Assembly: GCA_037179385.1 (NCBI GenBank) | Contig: CM074194.1 | Span: 1,257,001-1,321,000, forward strand | Direction of reading: 5' to 3' | Length of the DNA: 64,000 nt | Origin: Holothuria scabra | Taxonomy: Eukaryota; Echinodermata; Holothuroidea; Aspidochirotida; Holothuriidae | Part shown: piece after piece, positions 1 through 9,182 of the stretch | Numbering within the stretch: the stretch's first letter is position 1 | How the letters are laid out: each line of letters starts with the position of its first letter | Notes under the pieces: generated by a model | The model's database searches: none | What the model was told of the DNA's origin: nothing | What the model saw: only the letters and a program-made list of their open reading frames with translations | Translations under genes and position numbers: made by a program

Positions 1-160
1 TACTGAGAGTGTTTTGGTTATATAAATTGAGTTGTCTTTACTCACTCTGAAGAAATAAACTGAGATTGTATCTGGATGAGGGAAAATTTCAGGCAATTGT
101 GGGAAGGGCTTCAGTAAGAAGGTTAGGAGAATTCGTACTGTTAGGGGTGAGAGAACTGGG
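1..160 (+). repeat. Dispersed repeat family A, copy 1 (cut by window edge)
   Basis: This segment runs from TACTGAGAGTG through AAACTGAGATTGTATCTGGA to GAAGGTTAGGAGAA. The same word order occurs at 49680-49826, in part at 43152-43225, and on the other strand at 30160-30260. I see no open frame, terminal inverted repeat or tRNA promoter box in it, so the class is unknown. The copies are diverged, which suggests an old interspersed family. The true left end may lie before the window. Confidence 0.7.
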
Positions 161-173
161 CCTTTGATAATAT

Positions 174-372
174 CAGGGCTGGAAAAAATGTTTATATCCC
201 AGGAAGGGAGTGGAATTATTTCCCTGGAAGGGAGCAAAATTTCCCAAAGTTCTCCCTACATTTTCACGTACAGGAAAGGGAAATTTCCCTGCAGCTGTCT
301 AAATTTTGCTCCAGATGACCAAATTTCTGGGGAAGGAGCCTCCCAGCTTTCCAACTTTTTCTTCCCATGGTT
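174..372 (+). repeat. Dispersed repeat family B, copy 1
   Basis: A purine-rich segment built from words such as CCAGGAAGGGAG, ATTTCCC and AGGAAAGGGAAA, ending near TTTCCAAC. A second diverged copy in the same orientation lies at 35396-35592, with matching order of about ten short words. The 81-codon open frame across it has no family resemblance and a non-canonical start, so I treat it as non-coding. Element class is not identifiable from two copies. Confidence 0.7.
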
Positions 373-1546
373 AGTATTCAACTATCGGCATTGTGTTGCA
401 TCTCTCTAGAAACATATATCCTATTTCCCCTATACCCTTAACCCTTACATTCACAGATGTAGAACAAGTTATTGATTCTGTTGTATGAAAGTGTATACTT
501 TCTATTCATTCACTGAAAGAGGAGGTTAATCCATGACTCAATTTTGCAGCACAAATAAAAATCCCAGAAGATCGTTGGTAATTTCACGGCCTATTACTTC
601 TTTGGCAAACAAAGAGTTTTACTGTGTTTTTATTTAATAATCTTTTGTTTTATGCACTGTAATAAATCCTTAACCCCAATTATCATTCTACGTCATAGTA
701 ACATAAGTAATTCAAGTGTTTCCTGAACGTCTGCAAGTTTCCTTTCCACAAGGGTTTTTTGCTTGGAATATTTCACAAAGGAGAATTTCTCCAGGTTTGT
801 GAAACAAACTAAAGGGAAATTTGTTCCCAGTATGTGACAAATATTCATATTTTTACCCTAACTGATGCCTTGAGCTAATTTACCATGGCCTTGCATTTTC
901 TTTCAGCTGTTGCAATTGTTAAACAGCCATGAAATGTAAAGATGATAGCAGTTTTTACAAAAGTGGGATAAAAATTATAAAAAGGGCCTTTTCACTAAAA
1001 GGATTCCATTGTGCTCTTGATTCACAGCATTTGTAGGCTTAATATTTCATTTGTATATATATTAAGCACTTTCCTTGGTCATGTCTGGGTATTAAAGGTT
1101 TCCAGAGGTGTCCTGTCAGTCAGAATTTGGTGCTTGTAATTTGACAGCTGTACTTGCAAGGCAATTATAAAACTATAAAGGGAATTTCCCCTAGAGTTGG
1201 AAATGTGATGGGAATTTCTGTTCAATTTGCAAACAATGTTTGTGGTTGAACATTTCAAAAAAAAAAAAATATCATAGACATTTGCTTATATATGACTTTT
1301 AAATGCTAGTGTAAGTAGATGCTTGCACTGCCAAATGGATAAATTTTATTTAGTATGTTAATCAGATCAAAGGTGTTCAAGTAGATTGTGGTACTCTTCA
1401 CAGTTTTTTCTTTCACATATACCTACCATATGCAGCAATGAAGAATTCTGTTTCAATTTGCTGTTTTATTTGTGATGACATCTAGATGTTTGCCATAAGC
1501 TCATTTTCATATCAAGTCAGAGTTGTACAGGTCTGTATCTAAAATC
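373..1546. other. Non-coding stretch, no feature seen
   Basis: AT-rich sequence with stop codons in all frames and an A-run near 1258. Short gggaaattt/aaatttccc words occur at about 780-840 and 1180-1220 and may be remnants of repeat family B, but they are too short to call. Confidence 0.5.
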
Positions 1547-1825
1547 ATTCACTCTAAAAATAAAATGAGATTTGACTCATTACAAGAGTAAAAAGTAAAT
1601 TTAAGAGTGAAGTTTCACTCTTAATGGAGTGCCTTTAGGAACCACTCCTAAAAAAGAAGTGATACCTGCATGACACTTATTAAAGATTAAATTTTCACTC
1701 TTCTTGAAGTAAATTTTACTCTTGTTCTTTGAGTGAATTTCACTATTTGTGGAATGAATAAACACTTTAGAAGAGTGAATTCACAGAGAGAGGGTGACTT
1801 TGTTCACTCTGTTTTCAGAGTGTAT
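1547..1825. repeat. GAGTGAA foldback element, copy 1
   Basis: The segment is packed with the 7-mer GAGTGAA, its complement TTCACTC, and variants in both orientations. A hairpin-like core at about 1627-1675 pairs AGTGCCTTTAGGAACCACTC with a diverged right arm (GAAGTGATACCTGCATGACACT). Two more copies occur at 4069-4346 and 21605-21785, where the core is better conserved. No open frame is present. I infer a non-autonomous foldback DNA element; the superfamily is unknown. Confidence 0.7.
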
Positions 1826-3199
1826 AGCATGTTATAATTGTATACTATGTAATGCACTCATCAATTGTAAGATGTACACTTTGACCTGGGTGAGTCAAAT
1901 GTGTGCCATGTTTATCTGAGTTGTGAACTTGCGATGCAAGTTTGTGTCAAAGTTCATCAATTTTAGGGACAAAGCTTTGTCTGAAGATGTCGGTTATTGT
2001 AAGATTTTGTAAGAAATTGCTTTCCGAGAACTAAAATGTAACATACATTCATATTGTTGAGACGGACAAGGTCATAGATACAAATTTGCTGATTTTTTGT
2101 ATTTTCCAATTACTGTAACTGTATTACCATTGGAAAAGTTGCTGTACAGTATGTGTAGTTAATATACAGAATACTATGTACTGCGATGATTTATTGCAAT
2201 GATTTACTTTTTGAACTTTTTGAATAAGTGGAGGGAAAAAAAATTAGGGTCAAAGCAAATTGATAGGCAGGCATAGGTATATCAAATTCTCCTGGAAATT
2301 TCTGTCAATATTTAAGAAATGCTCCGTTGGTTAAGAAAGGCTAGTCGGAGCGAACTGAGAATTTCTGTTAATCACTACAAAAATTGTAGTTTGGGGTGAG
2401 AGGAATGGCCCTTAAAGTAGGACTGAGATCCCAAGTTTTGTTCAAGTTGTCTACACACTTAGATAGTGTTGTTTGCATGTACTGGCAAAAGCAAGGAATG
2501 TTGTACACTGTGTGCTGAGCTTGGTGTGTGTATCCTATGTTGTGCACCACAATTCAATGAGGCAATGAATTACCAAACTAGCTTATTATATGAAAGTACA
2601 TCAGTAAATGCACAAAAATGTTGGACTCTCCTAAACAAACATTGACCAACCTTTCCCAATGGTCAGATTGTGCATCTAATTGCAATTGCTAAGTTTATGA
2701 TACAGTTACTGTGAAAGATACTGTGTCTTCAAGTTACTTCTTACTATTGTTTTCAGGAAAATGAAAAAAAATCTTCTCAGATCCCTGGTCTTCCCTTACA
2801 TCATGTGATTGATTGTTCCAAGGATTGGTTAAAGCTGCACTGTTCATCATAGGCTACCCAACTCTTCTTCAATTTCTCATAAAGAAGACAGTTGCTTTAG
2901 AACTCTGTTAAACACATACCCAGCAAATCAGGCATTTGGACAGGGACCCTGGATTGGTATCAATTATCAAATGCATCTGGAAGTCACCCAAGCATAAACC
3001 TAAGATAAAGAAATCAATTGTTCTGCTAGCAGAAACAAACAATCTTCCTGATGACAAAAGTAGAGGATTACAGTACAGGGGACTATTTAATGCTTTGCCA
3101 GCTAATGCTACATTGTGTGTATGTATGCTTGGTGCTGAAGCGATTTCCATGTGCAGAATGTTGTTCTTGGGCCTATATGCTGGAGTGTTGTAGCATTAA
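1826..3199. other. Non-coding stretch, possibly partly decayed transposon
   Basis: No convincing gene. Overlapping open frames of about 80 codons on both strands at 2908-3193 could be decayed coding sequence of the piggyBac-like relic to the right, but I recognise no transposase motif in either. The rest is AT-rich and featureless. Confidence 0.4.
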
Positions 3200-3614
3200 C
3201 ATTAGGCCTAACATTAGCCTAACAGTAGTGCAAGTTCTAAGTAGTCGGCAGGCTTTGATGACTAGTATGATTATCTGTATTTTGATCTTCAACTTCCTGC
3301 AAATCCTCCATGGATATATCAGACAAATTGCCTTCTTCCTCACTTTCATCTCTCTCTTCATTCCTGAGTGTCAAGGAAATTTTGCTGATTATTGAACTTT
3401 GGCACTCTTTTTTCGTGGGCGCTGCCATTTTGTTTTAAAAGCAAGCATACCCTACAGTCTCATGTGGTGAAATAACAACACCATTTACTGGGTTATTTCT
3501 CAGCTTTGGTATAGTAGGTAGATGGAGGGTATTTGTGATATTTCCGTGAAGGGCGGGGCCTTTCAAAAGTTAGTTGCGAACACACGTAAATGTACGTGCT
3601 TAGCTGCCAAAGGG
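3200..3614 (-). mobile_element. 5' end of a piggyBac-like element (relic)
   Basis: Read on the minus strand, the element begins with TTAA (3615-3618) followed by CCCTTTGGCAGC, the TTAA-CCC arrangement typical of piggyBac ends. Just inside is a subterminal palindrome, CACGTA-4 nt-TACGTG. About 180 bp in, an acidic open frame starts (3237-3428). I could not find the opposite end, and the frame stops after 63 codons, so this is a truncated or decayed copy. The superfamily call is an inference from ends plus N-terminus character. Confidence 0.55.
3237..3428 (-). pseudogene. N-terminal fragment of a piggyBac-like transposase
   Basis: An ATG-started frame of 63 codons begins MAAPTK and carries a run rich in Glu, Asp and Ser (EERDESEEEGNLSDISMEDL). 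Acidic, disordered N-termini are usual in piggyBac-family transposases, and the frame sits at the expected distance inside a TTAA-CCC terminus. The frame ends in a stop long before a catalytic DDD domain could appear, and I see no continuation in another frame. Alternative: a chance acidic frame. Confidence 0.4.
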
Positions 3615-3618
3615 TTAA

Positions 3619-4068
3619 GATTGATGACTGTTAGTAAACTTCAAAGCACTTGTCCACCTAATGTGGACAAAACATTGTAAGTTTGAGCTGAAAATAATTA
3701 TCAATATTCTGATTTCTCTGGGGGCAGTATTAATTAGGCCATTAGCTTACTGAAAGAAAGAATGTGTGTTAAATTATCCAAAGCAAATGATGTTCCCGAA
3801 GCATCATCAAGCCAACATTACTAGTTAATGATGTATCGTTTCGCCTCAAACAAAAGTGTAAAAATAATTTTCAAGAACCTGATTTGCATAATTGGTCATT
3901 TTGCTTATGTAAATTGGCCTGGCAATATATGTATAAAGGAGCCTGAATATACAGATGTAAATCTATGGCACTCATAGTTTTATACTAACATGTTGACCTG
4001 TAAATAGGATGTCAAACCACTTCACATTCTAAAAACTAATAAAGAGCCAACCTGTTGATAAGTTTGAT
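3619..4068. other. Non-coding stretch, no feature seen
   Basis: AT-rich single-copy-looking sequence between the piggyBac-like end and the second foldback element. No open frame, tandem repeat or recognisable element. Confidence 0.5.
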
Positions 4069-4346
4069 AGAGTGAAAAGTGTGAATTCACTCCATGAGCA
4101 TGTTAATTTACTCCAAGAATAGTGAAACTCACTCCAAGAAGAGTGAAATTAACTCCAAGATGAGTGAAAAATTACTCTTTAATGATTGCCTACAGGGATC
4201 ATTCTTTTTTAAGAGTGATCCCTGCAGGCACTCCATTAAGAACATTCTTTTTGAGTGAATTTCCACTCTTTTGGAGCGGACTCTGCAACTATCCCTTTTC
4301 TAACGAGTAAAATTTCACTCTTTTCATTTTTTAGAGTGGAATGCTC
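4069..4346. repeat. GAGTGAA foldback element, copy 2
   Basis: Many GAGTGAA/TTCACTC modules flank a clear hairpin at about 4185-4231, in which TGCCTACAGGGATCATTCTT pairs with AAGAGTGATCCCTGCAGGCA. Modules on the left arm are mostly GAGTGAA, those on the right mostly TTCACTC, so the whole segment is roughly palindromic. It shares its core and flanking modules with copies at 1547 and 21605. Confidence 0.75.
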
Positions 4347-4428
4347 AAAAAACAGAAACCACTAAAAAGATCCTTCAGAAAATGACTTCATATTATGGTA
4401 CAGACATACATACACATAAACATGTTAA

Positions 4429-4647
4429 AGGGGACGTGCAGTCATTCCAGTTTGAAAGTTAACTAGTCTACCGTATTTCATGAATTGGCTCTTGAGAATT
4501 GTGAAATTTATTTGGTATAACTCATTGCCTCACCTTGATATGCAGTTCATAAATATAGTAACAGGTACTTTGAACAGGAATGAGAGGAAAGTAGTAAGAA
4601 TTAATCATTGTTTTAAAGTTAGTCTCAGGTGACTTCAGTCTTGCCCT
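4429..4647. mobile_element. TTAA-flanked MITE (piggyBac-type, inferred)
   Basis: TTAA at 4425-4428 is followed by AGGGGACGTGCAGTC, and the right side ends GCCCT followed by TTAA at 4648-4651. The interior continues as an imperfect inverted repeat (AAAGTTAACTAG left, TTTTAAAGTTAGTCTC right). TTAA target duplications are the hallmark of piggyBac elements. There is no open frame, so it would be non-autonomous. The terminal repeat is short and imperfect, so confidence is moderate. Confidence 0.5.
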
Positions 4648-5267
4648 TTAATCTTTGCATGCCCTTACGGTCCATGATTTACTGATTAAATTTCACTCCT
4701 TCAGTTGGCTTCATCCTCAGCAGCCGGCTTGGAGTGGAATTGTGTTTTCGTGTTTTGATCAAAATAACAATTTAATTTGTGAGTGATTCGAATGTGGACA
4801 CAATTTGCATACATGCTACCTTATTAGTTTGTTGAAGTATAGCATAGAATTCTGGAGTTTGTTTTGGAAATAGCTATGTTACAGCACCAACAGATTGATT
4901 CCGTCAAGCATGCATGAGAACCGAAGACAGTACTTTCAGTAATAAGTTTGATGGTGTGTTTATGGTTACTCAGAACAAGTCTCAAAATTAAATGTGGTTG
5001 ATTTCCTTTTACTTAAGTGAACAGTGCAATTTCCTTACCTCTAGCTGTGATTCTCTGAAATCAACCTAAATTTTTAATGACAACTGTGTCAGAACATCCA
5101 TTATCCTGGAACTATAAGTGCATTATTGAATGCAGCGCTTTAATAGAAATAGTAGTGAAAAGATACACACTATGGCAGCAGGTTTTCTGAATTTGCTCAG
5201 TTTCAATTGGGTCTTTTTAAAATAAAACCATTCTTTATTACCTTAGTCACCTTGCACCATCCCAATC

Positions 5268-5376
5268 CCTAAGGGGAGGGTCATTTACCTAACCAGCAGT
5301 TATGGGCAGGTGGGCAAAGGAAATACATAAGTGACTTGCCATAACCGCCAATTAAAAAAAATGACTTAGCCCTAAG
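5268..5376. mobile_element. Short palindromic MITE family D, copy 1
   Basis: The left half (CCTAAGGGGAGGGTCATTTA then CCTAACCAGCAGTTATGG) is mirrored by the right half (CCATAACCGCCAATT then AAATGACTTAGCCCTAAG). The middle holds the conserved string GTGGGCAAAGGAAATACATA. Further copies lie at 16568-16670 and, on the other strand, 57836-57930. About 100 bp, no coding capacity. The palindrome and multiple copies support a miniature DNA element; superfamily unknown. It abuts the SINE that follows. Confidence 0.7.
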
Positions 5377-5382
5377 AGAGAG

Positions 5383-5607
5383 GACTGACTGCATGGTTGA
5401 GTGGTTGGAGCATCAGACTTGCAGTCAGGAGTTTAAGTCCTGGCCGGGTCATACCGAAGACTTTAAAAACGGAACCTACTGCCATTGTGCTTGGTGCTCA
5501 GCATAAGCAATGGAGCAGGGAAAACAAGCCAGTGAGCCGAAACTGGAAAAAAAGGCTGTGGCGCTGGCTGGACTTAAACTAATAGGTTGGAAACTGGGCC
5601 ATAAAAG
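5383..5607 (+). mobile_element. tRNA-derived SINE, copy 1
   Basis: The head resembles a tRNA: a box A-like TGGTTGAGTGGTTGG is followed about 30 bp later by a box B-like GAGTTTAAGTCC, the internal RNA polymerase III promoter arrangement. A shared body follows (GTCATACCGAAGACTTTAAA, GGAACCTACTGCC, AGCAATGGAGCAGGGAAAAC, GGTTGGAAACTGGGCCATAA). The same body recurs at 25388, 52764, 40172/41266 and, on the minus strand, 17513. This copy is nearly full length and ends in an expanded CCTAA tract. SINEs encode no protein and depend on a LINE for mobility. Confidence 0.85.
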
Positions 5608-5698
5608 CTAACCTAACCTAACCTAACCTAACCTAACCTAACCTAACCTAACCTAACCTAACCTAACCTAACCTAACCTAACCTAACCTAACCTAACC
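5608..5698 (+). repeat. (CCTAA)n microsatellite, about 18 units
   Basis: An uninterrupted 91-bp tract of the 5-mer CTAAC/CCTAA directly follows the 3' end of the SINE. On the other strand it reads TTAGG, the telomere motif of many arthropods. The SINE at 52764 also ends in AACCTAACC, so the likely origin is expansion of the SINE's own tail rather than an interstitial telomere. Confidence 0.95.
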
Positions 5699-6514
5699 GA
5701 GAATGAAAAAAATTGCAGGTTAAATGTTTGTAGCTAAATACGTTTATGCTATATGTGATGGTGGATCAAGGAGTAATTTGTCCCTTTTTCATTTTTCATC
5801 ATCATAAACTTTTACAATCCTTGACTCCCACAATTTCTCAATAATTTTACCAATATATATGTTCTCTTGTAACTCCCAACATCATTGATCAGTAATTAGC
5901 AATGTTAGCCTCGCATTCAAAATTTTAGCCATATCCAAGAAAATCATTGTTTTCACATGAGAGTGTGCAGTGTGTACTCAACCAGAATTTTTGAACTCAT
6001 AAAGTGCGTATCTATACGTATGGATCGCTTGTACATGTACTAGCTATTGTCTGTTAAAACGTTTGTTGCTGCATTATTGGTATAAAAAGTGCTGGTAGAG
6101 TCATGTGCATGCAACAGCTGTACTCTTTGCTGTTATTGGAGGCACTTTGGCTTAAAGTGTACAGTACACTATTCAAGCAGGATCTTAGGTTGTTTAAAGA
6201 AAGCGTCATTTGTTTATGACAGAAACTCATTTTACACTGGTTGTCATGTTCTCGGCAAAACTCAGGCAAAGTTGTCTTTGTTTAATGGGTGTCTTAATTA
6301 CCAAACTTTACTGCTAGACTATTGGAAGGTCTATACTGCACCTCAAGAGTTCATCTACAGTTTAACCCTTAAGGGAGATGTCATGATCAGTCGTGAGGAA
6401 GAAGTTAAACTGAGTGTTGGTGCACAGTAATCGTGGTCATAGCAGTTAAGAAGTTCTAAAGGCCTTGTCCATGTGGCAAGGTTGGTACCCTTTATCAAGA
6501 TGTTTACCATGGTC
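5699..6514. other. Non-coding stretch, no feature seen
   Basis: AT-rich sequence. An open frame of 113 codons at 6089-6430 shows no family resemblance and starts at a non-ATG codon; I treat it as chance. Confidence 0.45.
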
Positions 6515-6577
6515 CAGAATTCATTTCGGCGACATCAGAATTCATTCCGGCGTCATCAAAATTCATTTCGACGTCAC
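6515..6577 (+). repeat. 21-bp tandem repeat, three copies, in a small basic open frame
   Basis: Three head-to-tail copies of a 21-bp unit beginning CAGAATTCATTTCGGC, with a few substitutions each. The period is divisible by three, and in the open frame 6473-6676 it encodes a repeated heptapeptide (NSFRRHQ) in a basic context. The frame's 5' end is not an ATG, no splice sites are obvious and no known family fits, so I call the repeat, not a gene. Confidence 0.8.
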
Positions 6578-6676
6578 ACTCAGAGAGTTGGAAGAGCCAT
6601 ACAAACCAGTTTAAAGCGTAGTAAGTTGTACAACCATTTAAACTATGTAGTGTCCTTGGGAAGTGATGGTTTATGA

Positions 6677-7515
6677 TGCTAACATAGTATATCTATAACT
6701 AGAGAGAGATTTATTGTGAGAGGAAGACAGTGAATGGTAGCTGTATCATAAAATAAAATTAGGAAGTAAAATTTTTAAGATGGATTATCTGTACCTTCAT
6801 TTTTTACACAGCTCCAGTGAATTTTCTTTTAGAATTCTTTTAGACGCAAGTGGATTACTGTCTTACTAGTATGATGAACTATATTTCAAGTTGTAAATGT
6901 TTCAGGACTGAAAGGAATTTTATTGATGTACATAGCAGCGAATTATACCATGAACATAAAAATCACTGATTTTGTGTGGTTGGGAACATAATTTCATTGG
7001 TATAACAATTGAAGGGTTTTAGAGTTTGATAATAATTTCTGTTTAAAGTGACAACGTAAAATTTAAGAAAATAACATCAAGTCAAACAGAAACCAACTAC
7101 AGAGAACTTGCCTTGGTGTTCTTAAAATGACACATGTAAAATTACCAATTATTTGTAAACTGGTTTGGAAGCATTTCATACCTTTAGTAGGGCCACTTTT
7201 TGACGATTAAAATGTTACACATTTTACCTCTTAGTCAATGTGACCTTTTCATGCAGAGCTGACATAAATAATTTCAGTATCTCGTGCCCCATGGCATATA
7301 ATACCAAAGTCTCTACAAGTTTAAGAAAATGTCGGTAAAGGTCTTTCATGGTCAGCATTTTGCTTAGTCCCAAATTTCCTTTTGAAAGATTTTGGCTAGG
7401 TTTTTTTTATGATTTTTCATTGTGTGTGGTTTGAAGTTTTAGAGGTGTGGAGCCTTATTTGATCATTTCAGTGTTGTCTGTGAGTTAAAGACATAGCCTC
7501 AGAGTCGTAGTCAGT
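6677..7515. other. Non-coding stretch, no feature seen
   Basis: AT-rich, stop codons in all frames, no repeats of note. Confidence 0.5.
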
Positions 7516-7690
7516 GGATATGAGAGGAGCAGAGGTTGTCATCCCCTAAGAATACTAACACCATCAAATGATGTTTGCATGGAACTCCTTGCCAGTCATA
7601 GTTATAGGGAATATGAGAGGGGGCAGAGGTTGTTATCCCCTAAGAATACTAACACTATTAAATGATGTTTCCAGGGAACTCCTTGCCAGT
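7516..7690 (+). repeat. Tandem duplication, about 93-bp period, two copies
   Basis: Copy one (7516-7596) and copy two (7609-7690) share GCAGAGGTTGT, ATCCCCTAAGAATACTAACA and GGAACTCCTTGCCAGT in the same order with a handful of substitutions. High similarity suggests a fairly recent local duplication. Confidence 0.9.
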
Positions 7691-7699
7691 ATCTTGTTT

Positions 7700-8846
7700 T
7701 ATACCAAAAACAATGCACAACCTTCAAAGAGATACAACTCCTCTGCAAAGTAATCATAAAATATTGTACAGTGCTCACTTGTTTGGAAGATATGATAAGT
7801 GCAGAAAGAGCAGTTCAGCGCTTAAATTAAAATAGTCATTATTCCTGTGTAAACTGTGTCAATTTTGCCTGAATCGCAACTGTACATTAAAATATTCGAG
7901 CTTAAAATATATCTTGGGAACATTGAAGATACAGTGCAACGTTATTGCTCTGAGAGAAATAGAAACTAATCGCCATGAGATGCAAACAAGACAAGTCACT
8001 CAAGGCATGCTGTGTTGTTAATACAAACACATACAAACACAATAAAGAAGTTTGTACAGCACATCAACCAGTGACTAATATTCTCTTACAAATTCTGCAT
8101 GTACACTTTTTATCCCTGAGGGGGTTAGGTGGTAAACTTGTTAAAAACTACACCTTCTGGCAAATGTTGAATGATGGATGACAGGAGAATCTTTCCACCA
8201 GGGTCTGAATGCAAGTTGGATATTTGCACTTGCTGCAAGCAGACAAGCATGGAAGGTCCTGTGTAATTACAGTTCTTTCATCAAGTACTGCAGTACCACT
8301 TGGATCAGGGAACGTGCAACTCCAAGCTCAGATGAATATCTCTGGGCTAAAAATGTGTGTATGTTTTGGAGAATATTCCAAATGAAGCGGAATGGCATAA
8401 AAGTGTTAAAGTCAACCTCTGGCTTTCCAGTATTGTACCAACCTTACTTATTTGATAGCTGATGTTTAAATGCCTCAACTTTTTTTCTGGTGTAGTGTTT
8501 TCCTATATCTGTACAAGAAGAGGAATTATGGGATTGGCATCATTTGTATGTAACATTAAAACTAAATTCTTCTATACTTTGTGATAATCTTCAACTTCAA
8601 CCGGTATACAACAATCAGATGACTGTGTGTCATCCAGCAGTTATCTTTCAGTAATGGATAGTGTGCTCATTTTGCGGCTACTTCATTTCTGTCAGCAGGG
8701 GTTGTGTTTTTTTTTAATGTGGTTTTTACAAACAGAATTTAACATCTTTTCAGTGGATTTAAATCAAAATATTTTAGTGTACAAATTACCAAGGTAAAAC
8801 AACCCTGGACCTGTGCATTAGGTAAGGATCAAGCACTTTGAGGTCC
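7700..8846. other. Non-coding stretch with one 94-codon open frame of no known family
   Basis: The frame at 8178-8462 starts at ATG or close to it but shows no domain, signal peptide or repeat. A second reading of the same bases contains a short Cys-rich run (ECKLDICTCCKQ) that soon meets a stop. Neither is convincing as a gene. Confidence 0.4.
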
Positions 8847-9175
8847 AGGGATTCTGCCAGAAACACAAAAAAGGGGGGGATGTATTACTGCTAAACCCCA
8901 ATTCCAAATTGATGCTGTCCTAGGTTAAAGTTATGAGTGGGTTCAGGGGGACAAAAGCTTGCTTCAAGGCCCCTGTAAGGTGCAATTTGAAGGTTTTAAA
9001 GACCATTTATTTGTGTAAGTTCAAACATTGCTGCAAAAGTGTTGTTTTTTAAGTAAGAAACCAAGATATTCACTATTTTCTAATTTTTATGGAAATGAAA
9101 AGGGGGGATTTTACCCACCTTCTTCTTGAAAGGGGGGGACAAATCCCCCCCTTTCCCCCCTCTGACAGAAACCCT
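8847..9175 (+). mobile_element. hAT-like MITE family F, copy 1
   Basis: The left end AGGGATTCTGCCAGA is mirrored at the right by TCTGACAGAAACCCT, and the 7-mer GAGGTCC flanks both sides (8840-8846 and 9176-9182). A 7-8 bp duplication next to (C)AGGG...CCCT(G) ends fits the hAT superfamily. The interior carries G- and C-runs, including CAAATCCCCCCC. Related copies lie at 39801-40070 (+) and 22879-23165 (-). It has no coding capacity. Confidence 0.7.
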
Positions 9176-9182
9176 GAGGTCC

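Noticed and set aside
5608..5698. Interstitial telomere (TTAGG array)
   Set aside because: It begins exactly at the end of a SINE body and another SINE copy carries two CCTAA units, so tail expansion explains it better.
8180..8270. Short Cys-rich reading (ECKLDICTCCKQ) as a von Willebrand C-like exon
   Set aside because: The frame ends after about 29 codons, has too few correctly spaced cysteines and lacks clear splice sites.
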